In this document: piece after piece, positions 29,754-37,046 of the stretch
How positions within the stretch are numbered: position 1 is the stretch's first letter
Layout of the letters: each line of letters begins with the position of its first letter
From: Ectothiorhodospiraceae bacterium
Lineage (GTDB): Bacteria; Pseudomonadota; Gammaproteobacteria; Nitrococcales; Aquisalimonadaceae
Length of the DNA stretch: 64,000 nt
NCBI GenBank assembly: GCA_020831885.1
Contig: JAFIFU010000012.1
Span: forward strand, 20,287-84,286
Direction: 5' to 3'
Program-made: the position numbers and the translations under genes
Notes under the pieces: model-generated
Told to the model about the DNA's origin: nothing
Seen by the model: the letters and a program-made list of their open reading frames with translations, nothing else
Database searches by the model: none

Positions 29754-30692
29754 CTACGCGCGCCCCTTCCGGGCGGCCAGGTGGGCCAGGCGGCGATACT
29801 CCCGCAACTCCTCACGAATATGCTCCACAGCCTGCTGCGTCAGGTCGCAACGCTGGGGATCCAGCAGGTAGCCGTCCAGGCTGTCCGCCAGGCGCCGCGC
29901 CGTCTCCAGCATCTGCTCGAAGGCCGTCAGCCCGTCGAAGGGTGCCGGCAGGCGCATGAACAATGCCACGCCCGGTGTCTCCATTTCGTCCACGCGGGAC
30001 AGATCGAAGGTGCCCGGCTTGACCATGCTGGCCATGCTGAACACCGCCACCTCGCCGTTGCGGGTATTCATGGTGCGGTGAAAGATCTCGTGCCGGCCAT
30101 GCCGCAACCCCACCTGCTCCGCGGCCTCCACCAGGGCGGGCCCGGTGAAACAGTAGCCGCGACCGGCCACCACGTGCAGCACCACGATCTTCTCCCCCGC
30201 GTCCTGGTACTCCTCATCCTGAATCCGGGGTTCATCGGCACCGAAGCCCGGGAACTCCCGCTGGGCCGGCCCCGGAGCGGGCTCCGTCTCCGGCTCGGGT
30301 TCCCCGCGCACCGGGGTACGGTCCTGCTCCGCCCCGGCGGACCCCGCTTCATCGGGACCGGATTCGGGCTGCGGCCGGGTGTAGCGCACCCGTGCCCGGG
30401 ACACGGTCTGATCCGGATCGTCCAGGTCCTCGCTCCCGGCGGCGGCCGCCCGGGGCTCATCCACCGGAACGTCCAGGTCCAGGTCCACCGGATCGGCATC
30501 GGGATCGTCGATCACCAGGTCGTCCAGATCCTTGAGGGCGCTGTCCACATCCGGATCGGAGCGCCGCCGGCGGCGCCTGGACGAGCGCCTGCCACCACGC
30601 ACCGGGCCCTTCTCCTGCCAGCGGTAGTAGCCATACAGGCCGGCAACGACCAGTACGCCGAGCAGTAGGAGTATCCAGCGCAGCATATCCAT
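29754..30692 (-). CDS. zipA: Cell division protein ZipA
   Basis: 312 residues: an N-terminal membrane anchor (MDMLRWILLLLGVLVVAGLYGYY), a basic patch (RRSSRRRRRRSD), a long acidic/Pro-rich linker (~50-170) and a C-terminal FtsZ-binding domain (KIVVLHVVAGRGYCFTGPALVEAAEQ, FSMASMVKPGTFDL). ZipA tethers FtsZ to the membrane. The start is the Met of MDMLRW just after smc; the upstream extension is discarded because the smc stop lies 16 bp away. Confidence 0.93.
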   Translation of the reverse strand: MDMLRWILLLLGVLVVAGLYGYYRWQEKGPVRGGRRSSRRRRRRSDPDVDSALKDLDDLVIDDPDADPVDLDLDVPVDEPRAAAAGSEDLDDPDQTVSRARVRYTRPQPESGPDEAGSAGAEQDRTPVRGEPEPETEPAPGPAQREFPGFGADEPRIQDEEYQDAGEKIVVLHVVAGRGYCFTGPALVEAAEQVGLRHGRHEIFHRTMNTRNGEVAVFSMASMVKPGTFDLSRVDEMETPGVALFMRLPAPFDGLTAFEQMLETARRLADSLDGYLLDPQRCDLTQQAVEHIREELREYRRLAHLAARKGRA

Positions 30693-30708
30693 GATTTCGT
30701 CTGATCCT

Positions 30709-33700
30709 CTAGGCCACAGCCATCTCGGCCGCCTCGTCCACATCCACAGCCACCAGGCGGGACACGCCGGGTTCGTGCATGGTAACGCCCATGAGATGGG
30801 TTGCCACCTCCATGGTGGCCTTGTTGTGGGTGATGAAAATGAACTGCACGCGGTTGGACATCTCTTTCACCAACTGCGAAAAGCGGCCGACATTGGCTTC
30901 ATCCAGCGGTGCGTCCACCTCGTCCAGCATGCAGAAGGGTGCCGGGTTCAGCTCGAAAATGGAGAAAATCATGGCCACGGCGGTCAGTGCCTTCTCACCC
31001 CCCGACAGGAGGTGAATGTTGCTGATCCGCTTGCCGGGGGGGCGCGCCAGGATCGTGATTCCGGTCTCCAGCAGATCGTCCCCGGTCATCTCCAGATAGG
31101 CCTCGCCGCCGCCGAACAGACGCGGGTACATCCGCTGCAGCCCGGCATTCACCTTGTCGAAGGTCTCGCGGAAACGCTGGCGGGTTTCCCGGTCGATTTT
31201 GCGGATGGCCGTTTCCAGTGTCTCCAGCGCTTCGGTGAGATCCGCGTGCTGCTGGTCCAGGTAGTCCTTGCGCTGGGCAAGCTGCTCGCTCTCCTCAATG
31301 GCCGCCAGGTTGATGGAACCGAGGCGGTTGATGCGCTGTTCCACTTCGCTCAGGTGTTTCAGCCACTGGGCCTCCGTGGCATCCCCGGCCAGGTTCCGTT
31401 GCAGTGTCTCCAGGTCATACCCCATATCCAGCAATTGCTCGGCCTGGGTCTGACGACGCACCTTGCGTTCCTGTTCATCCAGACGGACCTGCTCCAGTTG
31501 CTCGCGAAGGGCCCCGACCGCCTGTTCGGCGGCGAGCCGGTCCCGGTCCCGGGCCCGCAGCCCCTCGTCGATCTCCCCGAGCCGGGTACGGGCCTCGTTC
31601 AGCTCCCGCTCCGCCTGGAGACGCTGCGCCAGCAACTGCTCCCGCTGTCCGGATAGATCCGCGTCGTCCCCCTCCTGATCACGTTCCAGGGCCTGGCGCA
31701 GCTCCTGGGACCGGGTCAGCAGCCGATCCCGCTGCGCCTCCAGTCGCCGCATCTGCTCGCGCAGGGAGTCTGCCGCCGTCACCGCACCTTCCTGCTTCAC
31801 GGTGAGGCCGTGCCGGGTCTCCCGGCGCGTACGCATCTGCTCACGGGCCTCGGCGACAGCCCGCTGATGCTGATCACGCTCCGCCTGCAGCCGCTCCCGC
31901 TGCCCATCCAGGGTCTCGTTGCGCTCCAGCGCCTCCTGCAACCGCCGCCGGGCAGTGCGTAGTTGCTCGGAGGATTCGTCCGCCTCCTGGGCCAACTCCT
32001 CAAGCTGGCCCTGCAGGACCGCCAGCCGCTCCTCCAATTCCTCCAACCGCTGGGTGCGGCCGCCGATGCGGGCACGCAGGTCAACCAGGCGTTCCCCGAG
32101 CCCGTCCCGCTGTTCCTGAACGGCCTGCCGGTCTTCTTCCAGGTCCAGGCGCCGCTCCTGCGCCTCGCGCTGGCGCGTGGCGCAGGCTGCCAGCCGTTCC
32201 TGTAGCGCCTCCAGGGCGCCCCCCAGGCGCTGGATCTCCCGCTCCCGGGCGATCACACCCTGGTCGTCATCCGCCACCGGCGGCAGGCGCAGCCAGCGGC
32301 GGCCAAGCCAGTGTCCATCCAGACACACAATGGATTCGTGCGCCTGCAGGCCGGCACGGGATTCCAGCGCCGTCTCCAGGTCCGGGGCCAGGTAGATGCC
32401 ACCGATCAGATCCTGCAGCGGCCAGGGCGACTCCACGGCCTCCAGCAGCGGTTCCAGCCCGGACATACCGCCAGCGGGCCAGGGGCCCGGTTCGGTCCCG
32501 TGATCCAACAGCATCAGGCTGCCGCAACCGGCCGCCGCCAGCGCCTCGGAGGACTGAACCGTCCCGTCGGTGCACACCGCCTGCAACCGCTCCGCCAGCA
32601 CGGTCTCCACGGCCCGCTCCGCTCCGGGCCGAACCCGCAGGCACTGGGCCAGACGCAATGCCCGGCCCAGACCCTGACGGGCAAGCCAGTCGGCAACGGC
32701 ACCGTCCGTCTGGCCAAGCGCATCCTGCTGCAGGGTTTCCAGCGAGGTCAGGCGCGCCTCCTCCTGTTGCTGCTGCCCGCGGAGCGCGTGCAACTCATCG
32801 GCAAGCGCCTCTTCCAGTTCCCGTGCCTCGCCGCACCGCCGTTCCAGTTCTTCGAGTTCCTCCTCCAGCGCCTGGCGACGCTCGGCCAGTGCCAGCTCCT
32901 CTTCGCGAAGCTGCTCCAGCTCGTCCCGGCGCTCCGCCAGATCCAACCCGTCATGCTCCTGGCGCAGGCGCTGCCGCCGGCGCGCGAGATCTTCCTGGCG
33001 CTGCTCCAACCCCTCGATGCGTGCCCGCTCCACCTGGGCCGCCTGCACCGACTCCGCGCTGTCCTGGTTGAACCGTTCCCACCGGACTTGCCAATCGTCC
33101 AGGGCTTGCTGCGTCTCGATGACCCGGTCCGAGGCTTCCGCCTCCAGCTCGTTCATCTCGCCGATTTCCGCCTCCAGCTCTTCCAGCCGCTGCTCCAGCA
33201 GCGCCAGCTTTTCCCGATCCTCGTCCAGGGTGTGGTCCACCTCGGCCAGCGCCTCGGTGTTGGCCTGGAGATCGCGCTGGTGACGCTGGTGCAGCTCCCG
33301 GCGGTGGGCGATCTGCTGTTCGATGCGGGCGATCTCGCTACCCAGGCTGTAGTAGCGCCCCTGAATGGCGTTGAGGGTTTCGCTGAGTTCCGCATGCCGT
33401 TCCCGGTATTCAACAAGCTGCCGCTCGGCCCCCCGCTGAGCGGCGAGATGGGCTTCCATGCCGTTTTCCCGCTCATGAATGGCCTGCCGGGCTTCGACAA
33501 GCTGCCGGTCCAGCTCCCGCAGCCGCATGGCCAGAAGCTCGGCCCGCAACTGCCGTTCCTCCTTTTTCAGAGCCTTGTAGCGCTCGGCGGTCTGCGCCTG
33601 ACGCCGCAATTTCTCCAGTTGGACACCTACCTCGTCGCGTACATCGCTGAGGCGCTCCATGTTCTCCCGGGTGGTGCGGATGCGACGCTCCGTCTCCTTG

Positions 33701-34230
33701 CGCCGCTCCTTGTACAGGGAGATACCGGCGGCCTCTTCCAGGTAGACGCGCAACTCCTCGGGCTTGGCCTCGATGATGCGGGAGATCATGCCCTGTTCGA
33801 TAATGGCGTAACTGCGGGGACCCAGGCCCGTGCCCAGGAAGACGTCGGTGATGTCCCGGCGGCGGCAGCGCGTGCCGTTGAGCATGTACTGGGATTGCCC
33901 CTCGCGGTTCACCTGGCGCTTGACCGAAATCTCCGAGAAGCCGGCGTACTGGCCGCCCAGGCTGCCGTCGCTGTTGTCGAAGACCAGCTCGATGGAGGCC
34001 TGCCCCACCGGTTTGCGGCTACTGGAACCGTTGAAGATCACATCGGTCATGGACTCGCCCCGCAGGTAGCGGGCGGAACTCTCCCCCATGACCCAGCGCA
34101 CGGCGTCAATGACATTGGACTTGCCGCAGCCGTTCGGCCCGACGATACCCACCAGACTGCTCGGCAGATGCACCGTGGTCGGGTCCACGAAGGATTTGAA
34201 GCCGGCAAGTTTGATCTTCTTCAGCCGCAT
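30709..34230 (-). CDS. smc: Chromosome segregation SMC protein
   Basis: 1173-residue SMC ATPase. Head half 1 with GPNGCGKSN Walker A, two long coiled coils (~170-500 and ~670-1000) flanking a hinge near 500-660, and head half 2 with LLSGGEKALTAVAMIFSI (signature) and CMLDEVDAPLDEANV (Walker B). Works with ScpA and ScpB, also encoded here. Start MRLKKIKLAGFKSF is the family's usual beginning; an in-frame upstream extension of 19 codons is rejected. smc-zipA order matches Pseudomonas. Confidence 0.97.
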   Translation of the reverse strand: MRLKKIKLAGFKSFVDPTTVHLPSSLVGIVGPNGCGKSNVIDAVRWVMGESSARYLRGESMTDVIFNGSSSRKPVGQASIELVFDNSDGSLGGQYAGFSEISVKRQVNREGQSQYMLNGTRCRRRDITDVFLGTGLGPRSYAIIEQGMISRIIEAKPEELRVYLEEAAGISLYKERRKETERRIRTTRENMERLSDVRDEVGVQLEKLRRQAQTAERYKALKKEERQLRAELLAMRLRELDRQLVEARQAIHERENGMEAHLAAQRGAERQLVEYRERHAELSETLNAIQGRYYSLGSEIARIEQQIAHRRELHQRHQRDLQANTEALAEVDHTLDEDREKLALLEQRLEELEAEIGEMNELEAEASDRVIETQQALDDWQVRWERFNQDSAESVQAAQVERARIEGLEQRQEDLARRRQRLRQEHDGLDLAERRDELEQLREEELALAERRQALEEELEELERRCGEARELEEALADELHALRGQQQQEEARLTSLETLQQDALGQTDGAVADWLARQGLGRALRLAQCLRVRPGAERAVETVLAERLQAVCTDGTVQSSEALAAAGCGSLMLLDHGTEPGPWPAGGMSGLEPLLEAVESPWPLQDLIGGIYLAPDLETALESRAGLQAHESIVCLDGHWLGRRWLRLPPVADDDQGVIAREREIQRLGGALEALQERLAACATRQREAQERRLDLEEDRQAVQEQRDGLGERLVDLRARIGGRTQRLEELEERLAVLQGQLEELAQEADESSEQLRTARRRLQEALERNETLDGQRERLQAERDQHQRAVAEAREQMRTRRETRHGLTVKQEGAVTAADSLREQMRRLEAQRDRLLTRSQELRQALERDQEGDDADLSGQREQLLAQRLQAERELNEARTRLGEIDEGLRARDRDRLAAEQAVGALREQLEQVRLDEQERKVRRQTQAEQLLDMGYDLETLQRNLAGDATEAQWLKHLSEVEQRINRLGSINLAAIEESEQLAQRKDYLDQQHADLTEALETLETAIRKIDRETRQRFRETFDKVNAGLQRMYPRLFGGGEAYLEMTGDDLLETGITILARPPGKRISNIHLLSGGEKALTAVAMIFSIFELNPAPFCMLDEVDAPLDEANVGRFSQLVKEMSNRVQFIFITHNKATMEVATHLMGVTMHEPGVSRLVAVDVDEAAEMAVA

Positions 34231-34385
34231 GCCGCGATCCTGTCGTCCGGCCCCGCGCTGGCGGCGCCTGCATCCGTCTTCTCGCATATCATCGTGCGGC
34301 CATTATCCCGTTGCAGGGCCCACAAGGAAAGCCACACAGGGGAGTGCCGGGGCGTCGCCGGACAACGACGGTCGCCGGGCCATCC

Positions 34386-35549
34386 CTACCGCTGCAGCCA
34401 CTCGGCCATCCTGTCCACCCCCAGTTGCAGGCGCTCCAGCGAACTGGTGTAGGCAAAACGGACATGTCCGGCGGCATCCATCCGACCGAAATCCAGCCCC
34501 GGCGTGATGGCAACCCCGGCGTGTTCCAACAGCCCATGACACAGCGCCTGGCTGTCGGCCGCCAACCCGGAGCTGTCGGCGTAAAGGTAGAAGGCGCCTT
34601 CCGGCTCCGCCGGCAGCCGGAAGCCGATCTCCCGCACCGCCTGCAACAGCCAGTCACGCCGCTCCGCGAAGGCCAGCCGCCGGCGTTCGAAGATGTCCAG
34701 CGCGGGCTGTTCGAAACAGGCCAGCGCCGCGTACTGGGCCGGTGTCGAGGCGGCGATGAACAAATTCTGCGCCAGTTTTTCCGCATCCTGCTGCATACCG
34801 TCCGGCACCACCAGCCAGCCCAGCCGCCAGCCGGTCATGCCGAAGTACTTGGAAAAGCTGTTCACCACCAGAACCGACTGGCGTTCCGCCAGGATCGTGG
34901 GCGGAGCCGCACCGTAAACCAGCCCATGATAGATTTCATCCACGATCAGCACCCCACGCCGGGCCTCCAGCCAGTCATGGAGCGCCGCACCCTGTCCGGG
35001 GGCCAGCATGGTTCCGGTGGGATTGGCCGGGGATGCCACCATGGCGGCCACGCAGCGCGCATCCCAGGCCTTCTCCAGGTCGTCCGGGCCGGGCTGGAAG
35101 CGCCGCTCCGCGGTGGCCGGAACCGGGATGGCCCGGGCATCCAGATGCTGCACGAAATGGCGGTTGCAGGGATAGCCCGGATCCGGTACCAGCACGCCGT
35201 CGCCCGCATCGGCCACCAGCGCCAGCGCCAGCAACAGGGCGCCGGAGGCGCCGGGCGTGATCAGGATGCGCGACGGGTCTACGACAACCCCGCTGGTGCG
35301 CCGGTAATGGGCGGCGATCGCCTGGCGCAGTTCCGGCAGGCCGCAGGCCGGTGTATAACCGGTCCTGCCCTCCCGCAACGCCCGCACGCCGGCCTCCACC
35401 ACCGGCTCGGCGGTGGGAAAATCCGGCTCCCCCACCTCCATATGCACGATGTCCCGGCCCTGGGCTTCCAGCTCCCGGGCGCGGGCCAGCAGTTCCATGA
35501 CCCGGAACGGCTTGATGTGATCCAGTCGGCGGGCCCTGGGATATGCCAT
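34386..35549 (-). CDS. Class I/II PLP-dependent aminotransferase
   Basis: 387 residues, fold type I aminotransferase. Motifs: VHMEVGEPDFPTAEPV, GRTGYTPACGLPELRQAI, ASPANPTGTM, VDEIYHGLVYG and the PLP lysine in NSFSKYFGMTGWRLGW. Closest in style to aspartate or alanine aminotransferases; the substrate is not decidable from motifs. The start MAYPRARRL is set by AAGGAGGAAT immediately upstream. It lies downstream of smc's start, on the same strand, and is divergent from gluQ. Confidence 0.88.
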   Translation of the reverse strand: MAYPRARRLDHIKPFRVMELLARARELEAQGRDIVHMEVGEPDFPTAEPVVEAGVRALREGRTGYTPACGLPELRQAIAAHYRRTSGVVVDPSRILITPGASGALLLALALVADAGDGVLVPDPGYPCNRHFVQHLDARAIPVPATAERRFQPGPDDLEKAWDARCVAAMVASPANPTGTMLAPGQGAALHDWLEARRGVLIVDEIYHGLVYGAAPPTILAERQSVLVVNSFSKYFGMTGWRLGWLVVPDGMQQDAEKLAQNLFIAASTPAQYAALACFEQPALDIFERRRLAFAERRDWLLQAVREIGFRLPAEPEGAFYLYADSSGLAADSQALCHGLLEHAGVAITPGLDFGRMDAAGHVRFAYTSSLERLQLGVDRMAEWLQR

Positions 35550-35633
35550 GATTCCTCCTTGTGATAACGGCTTCGATCCAGCGGGTGACGGGATCGTGTC
35601 GCTGGACACGCCGTGAGTACGTCCCTGTAAGCT

Positions 35634-35659
35634 TGTCGGCGAGGTCCCTCTCGCCGACA
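35634..35659. repeat. Perfect 10-bp inverted repeat in the aminotransferase/gluQ interval
   Basis: TGTCGGCGAG-6 nt-CTCGCCGACA. Both arms match exactly. No T tract follows on either strand, so it is not a normal intrinsic terminator. It lies in the 211-bp divergent interval and could be an operator or a transcribed hairpin in the 5' leader of the aminotransferase mRNA. Confidence 0.6.
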
Positions 35660-35760
35660 GTCCGGAAGCAGCCCGCCTCCACACCGTCCGCATCGAAGCC
35701 GAGATACGTCAAAGTCATTGCTGGATATGTCGCCACAAACTGGACAGAATAGCACTGGCC

Positions 35761-36702
35761 ATGGACCAGACGGCGGACATCTCCACATCTTCCGGCGGCC
35801 TGCCGGCCAGGTACCGGGGCCGCTTTGCCCCCAGCCCAACCGGCCCGCTCCATTTCGGGTCGCTGGTGGCTGCCGCCGGCAGCTATCTGGAAGCGCGTCG
35901 CCACGGCGGCGAGTGGTGGGTACGGATCGACGATATCGACCCACCCCGGGAGCAACCGGGCGCGGCTGATGACATTCTCCGAACCCTGGAACGGTTCGGA
36001 TTCCAGTGGGACGGACCGGTCCGTTATCAGCACCAGCGTCAGGAGGCACATCTGGACGCCATCGAGCGACTCCGGACCCTCGGCGCCGCCTACTCGTGCG
36101 GCTGTACGCGAAAGGACATCACCGCGGCGGGCCACTTGGGGCCCAACGGGCTGGTTTACCCCGGCACCTGCCGCAACGGACTCCCCCCGGGGCGAAAGCC
36201 ACGATCCCTGCGACTGTGCACGCGAGGGATCCGGGTGGATTTCGAGGACCTGCTGCAAGGGCCGGTTCACTGTGACCTGGAGCGGGAACTGGGCGATTTC
36301 GTGATCCGCCGGGCAGACGGGCTGTTCGCCTATCACCTGGCAGCCGCCATCGACGATGGCGCCCTCGGCATCACCCATGTCATCCGTGGCCACGATCTGC
36401 TCTGGTGCACCCCGCCGCAGATCGCAATCCAGCAACGCCTGAGCCTGTCGTCTCCCACCTACGGACATCTACCCGTCGCGGTCAATGCCCAGGGGCAGAA
36501 GCTGAGCAAGCAGACCTTCGCCCCGCCGCTGGAACCGAAACACGCCAACACGCTCCTGTGGCAGGCCCTCGCCTTCCTGCAGCAGATGCCTCCCCCCGAG
36601 CTGCGGAAAGCCCCGGTGAGCGAACTCTGGTCATGGGCTGCCGAAAACTGGGAGCTATCCCGACTGCGCGGCCACAGCCAGGCCCTTGCGCCGATGGTAT
36701 GA
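35761..36702 (+). CDS. gluQ: tRNA glutamyl-queuosine synthetase
   Basis: 313-residue truncated glutamyl-tRNA synthetase that attaches glutamate to queuosine at position 34 of tRNA-Asp. HIGH-like FAPSPTGPLHFGSL; DDIDPPREQPGAADDI; a zinc-binding set CGCTR...YPGTC; KMSKS-like KLSKQTF. The C-terminal anticodon-binding domain is missing, as is normal for this family. In Pseudomonas, gluQ precedes cbrA; the order here is the same. Confidence 0.93.
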   Translation: MDQTADISTSSGGLPARYRGRFAPSPTGPLHFGSLVAAAGSYLEARRHGGEWWVRIDDIDPPREQPGAADDILRTLERFGFQWDGPVRYQHQRQEAHLDAIERLRTLGAAYSCGCTRKDITAAGHLGPNGLVYPGTCRNGLPPGRKPRSLRLCTRGIRVDFEDLLQGPVHCDLERELGDFVIRRADGLFAYHLAAAIDDGALGITHVIRGHDLLWCTPPQIAIQQRLSLSSPTYGHLPVAVNAQGQKLSKQTFAPPLEPKHANTLLWQALAFLQQMPPPELRKAPVSELWSWAAENWELSRLRGHSQALAPMV

Positions 36703-36727
36703 GATACTCGCCTCGCCGATGAGAACA

Positions 36728-36744
36728 TGCTACTTTCCGTAACA
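36728..36744. promoter_or_regulatory. Putative shared operator 1 upstream of the cbrX-like gene
   Basis: TGCTAC-TTTCC-GTAACA, an 11/12 match to the palindrome TGTTAC-N5-GTAACA. It lies 102 bases before the cbrX-like start. Copies with a different single mismatch precede acs and the receiver gene, so it looks like one regulator's site, perhaps that of the CbrB-like protein. Confidence 0.6.
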
Positions 36745-36845
36745 CAAACAGGGAGTTCCACGGCCAGGCCCCGGAGAACCCGACGATAATACCGGCCGGC
36801 AGGCGCTGCGACAGGAAGGCCCCGCGCAGGCGAGGAGGAGAGACC

Positions 36846-37046
36846 ATGACACCGCCCCAGGAGTCCAGCCCGGGCTCTTACAGCCTGCTGATCTTTCTGT
36901 TCGGGCTGTTCCTGCTGGTATCGCCCTTTGCGAGCTGGTGGATGGGGGCGTTACTGCCCTGGTATTTCCCGTTCGCGCTCTGGCTGATGATCATTGTGCT
37001 GACCGCCGTGCTGGCCCGGCGCCTGGTGCATCGCAATGACCCTTGA
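36846..37046 (+). CDS. Small two-helix membrane protein overlapping cbrA (CbrX-like)
   Basis: 66 residues with two hydrophobic segments (~12-30 and ~36-57) separated by WWMGALLP and a short basic end RRLVHR. The start is preceded by GAGGAGGAGAGACC, a strong ribosome site. It overlaps cbrA's start by 11 bases, so the two are translationally coupled. Pseudomonas has a small ORF called cbrX in the same place. A similar small protein precedes the second SSSF kinase in this window. Confidence 0.82.
   Translation: MTPPQESSPGSYSLLIFLFGLFLLVSPFASWWMGALLPWYFPFALWLMIIVLTAVLARRLVHRNDP

Noticed and set aside
32311..34452. 713-residue open frame antisense to smc
   Set aside because: Same cause: composition-driven shadow of a real coiled-coil gene.
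35561..35752. Short open frames in the aminotransferase/gluQ interval on both strands
   Set aside because: No ribosome site, no family resemblance; the interval carries an inverted repeat that explains its structure.
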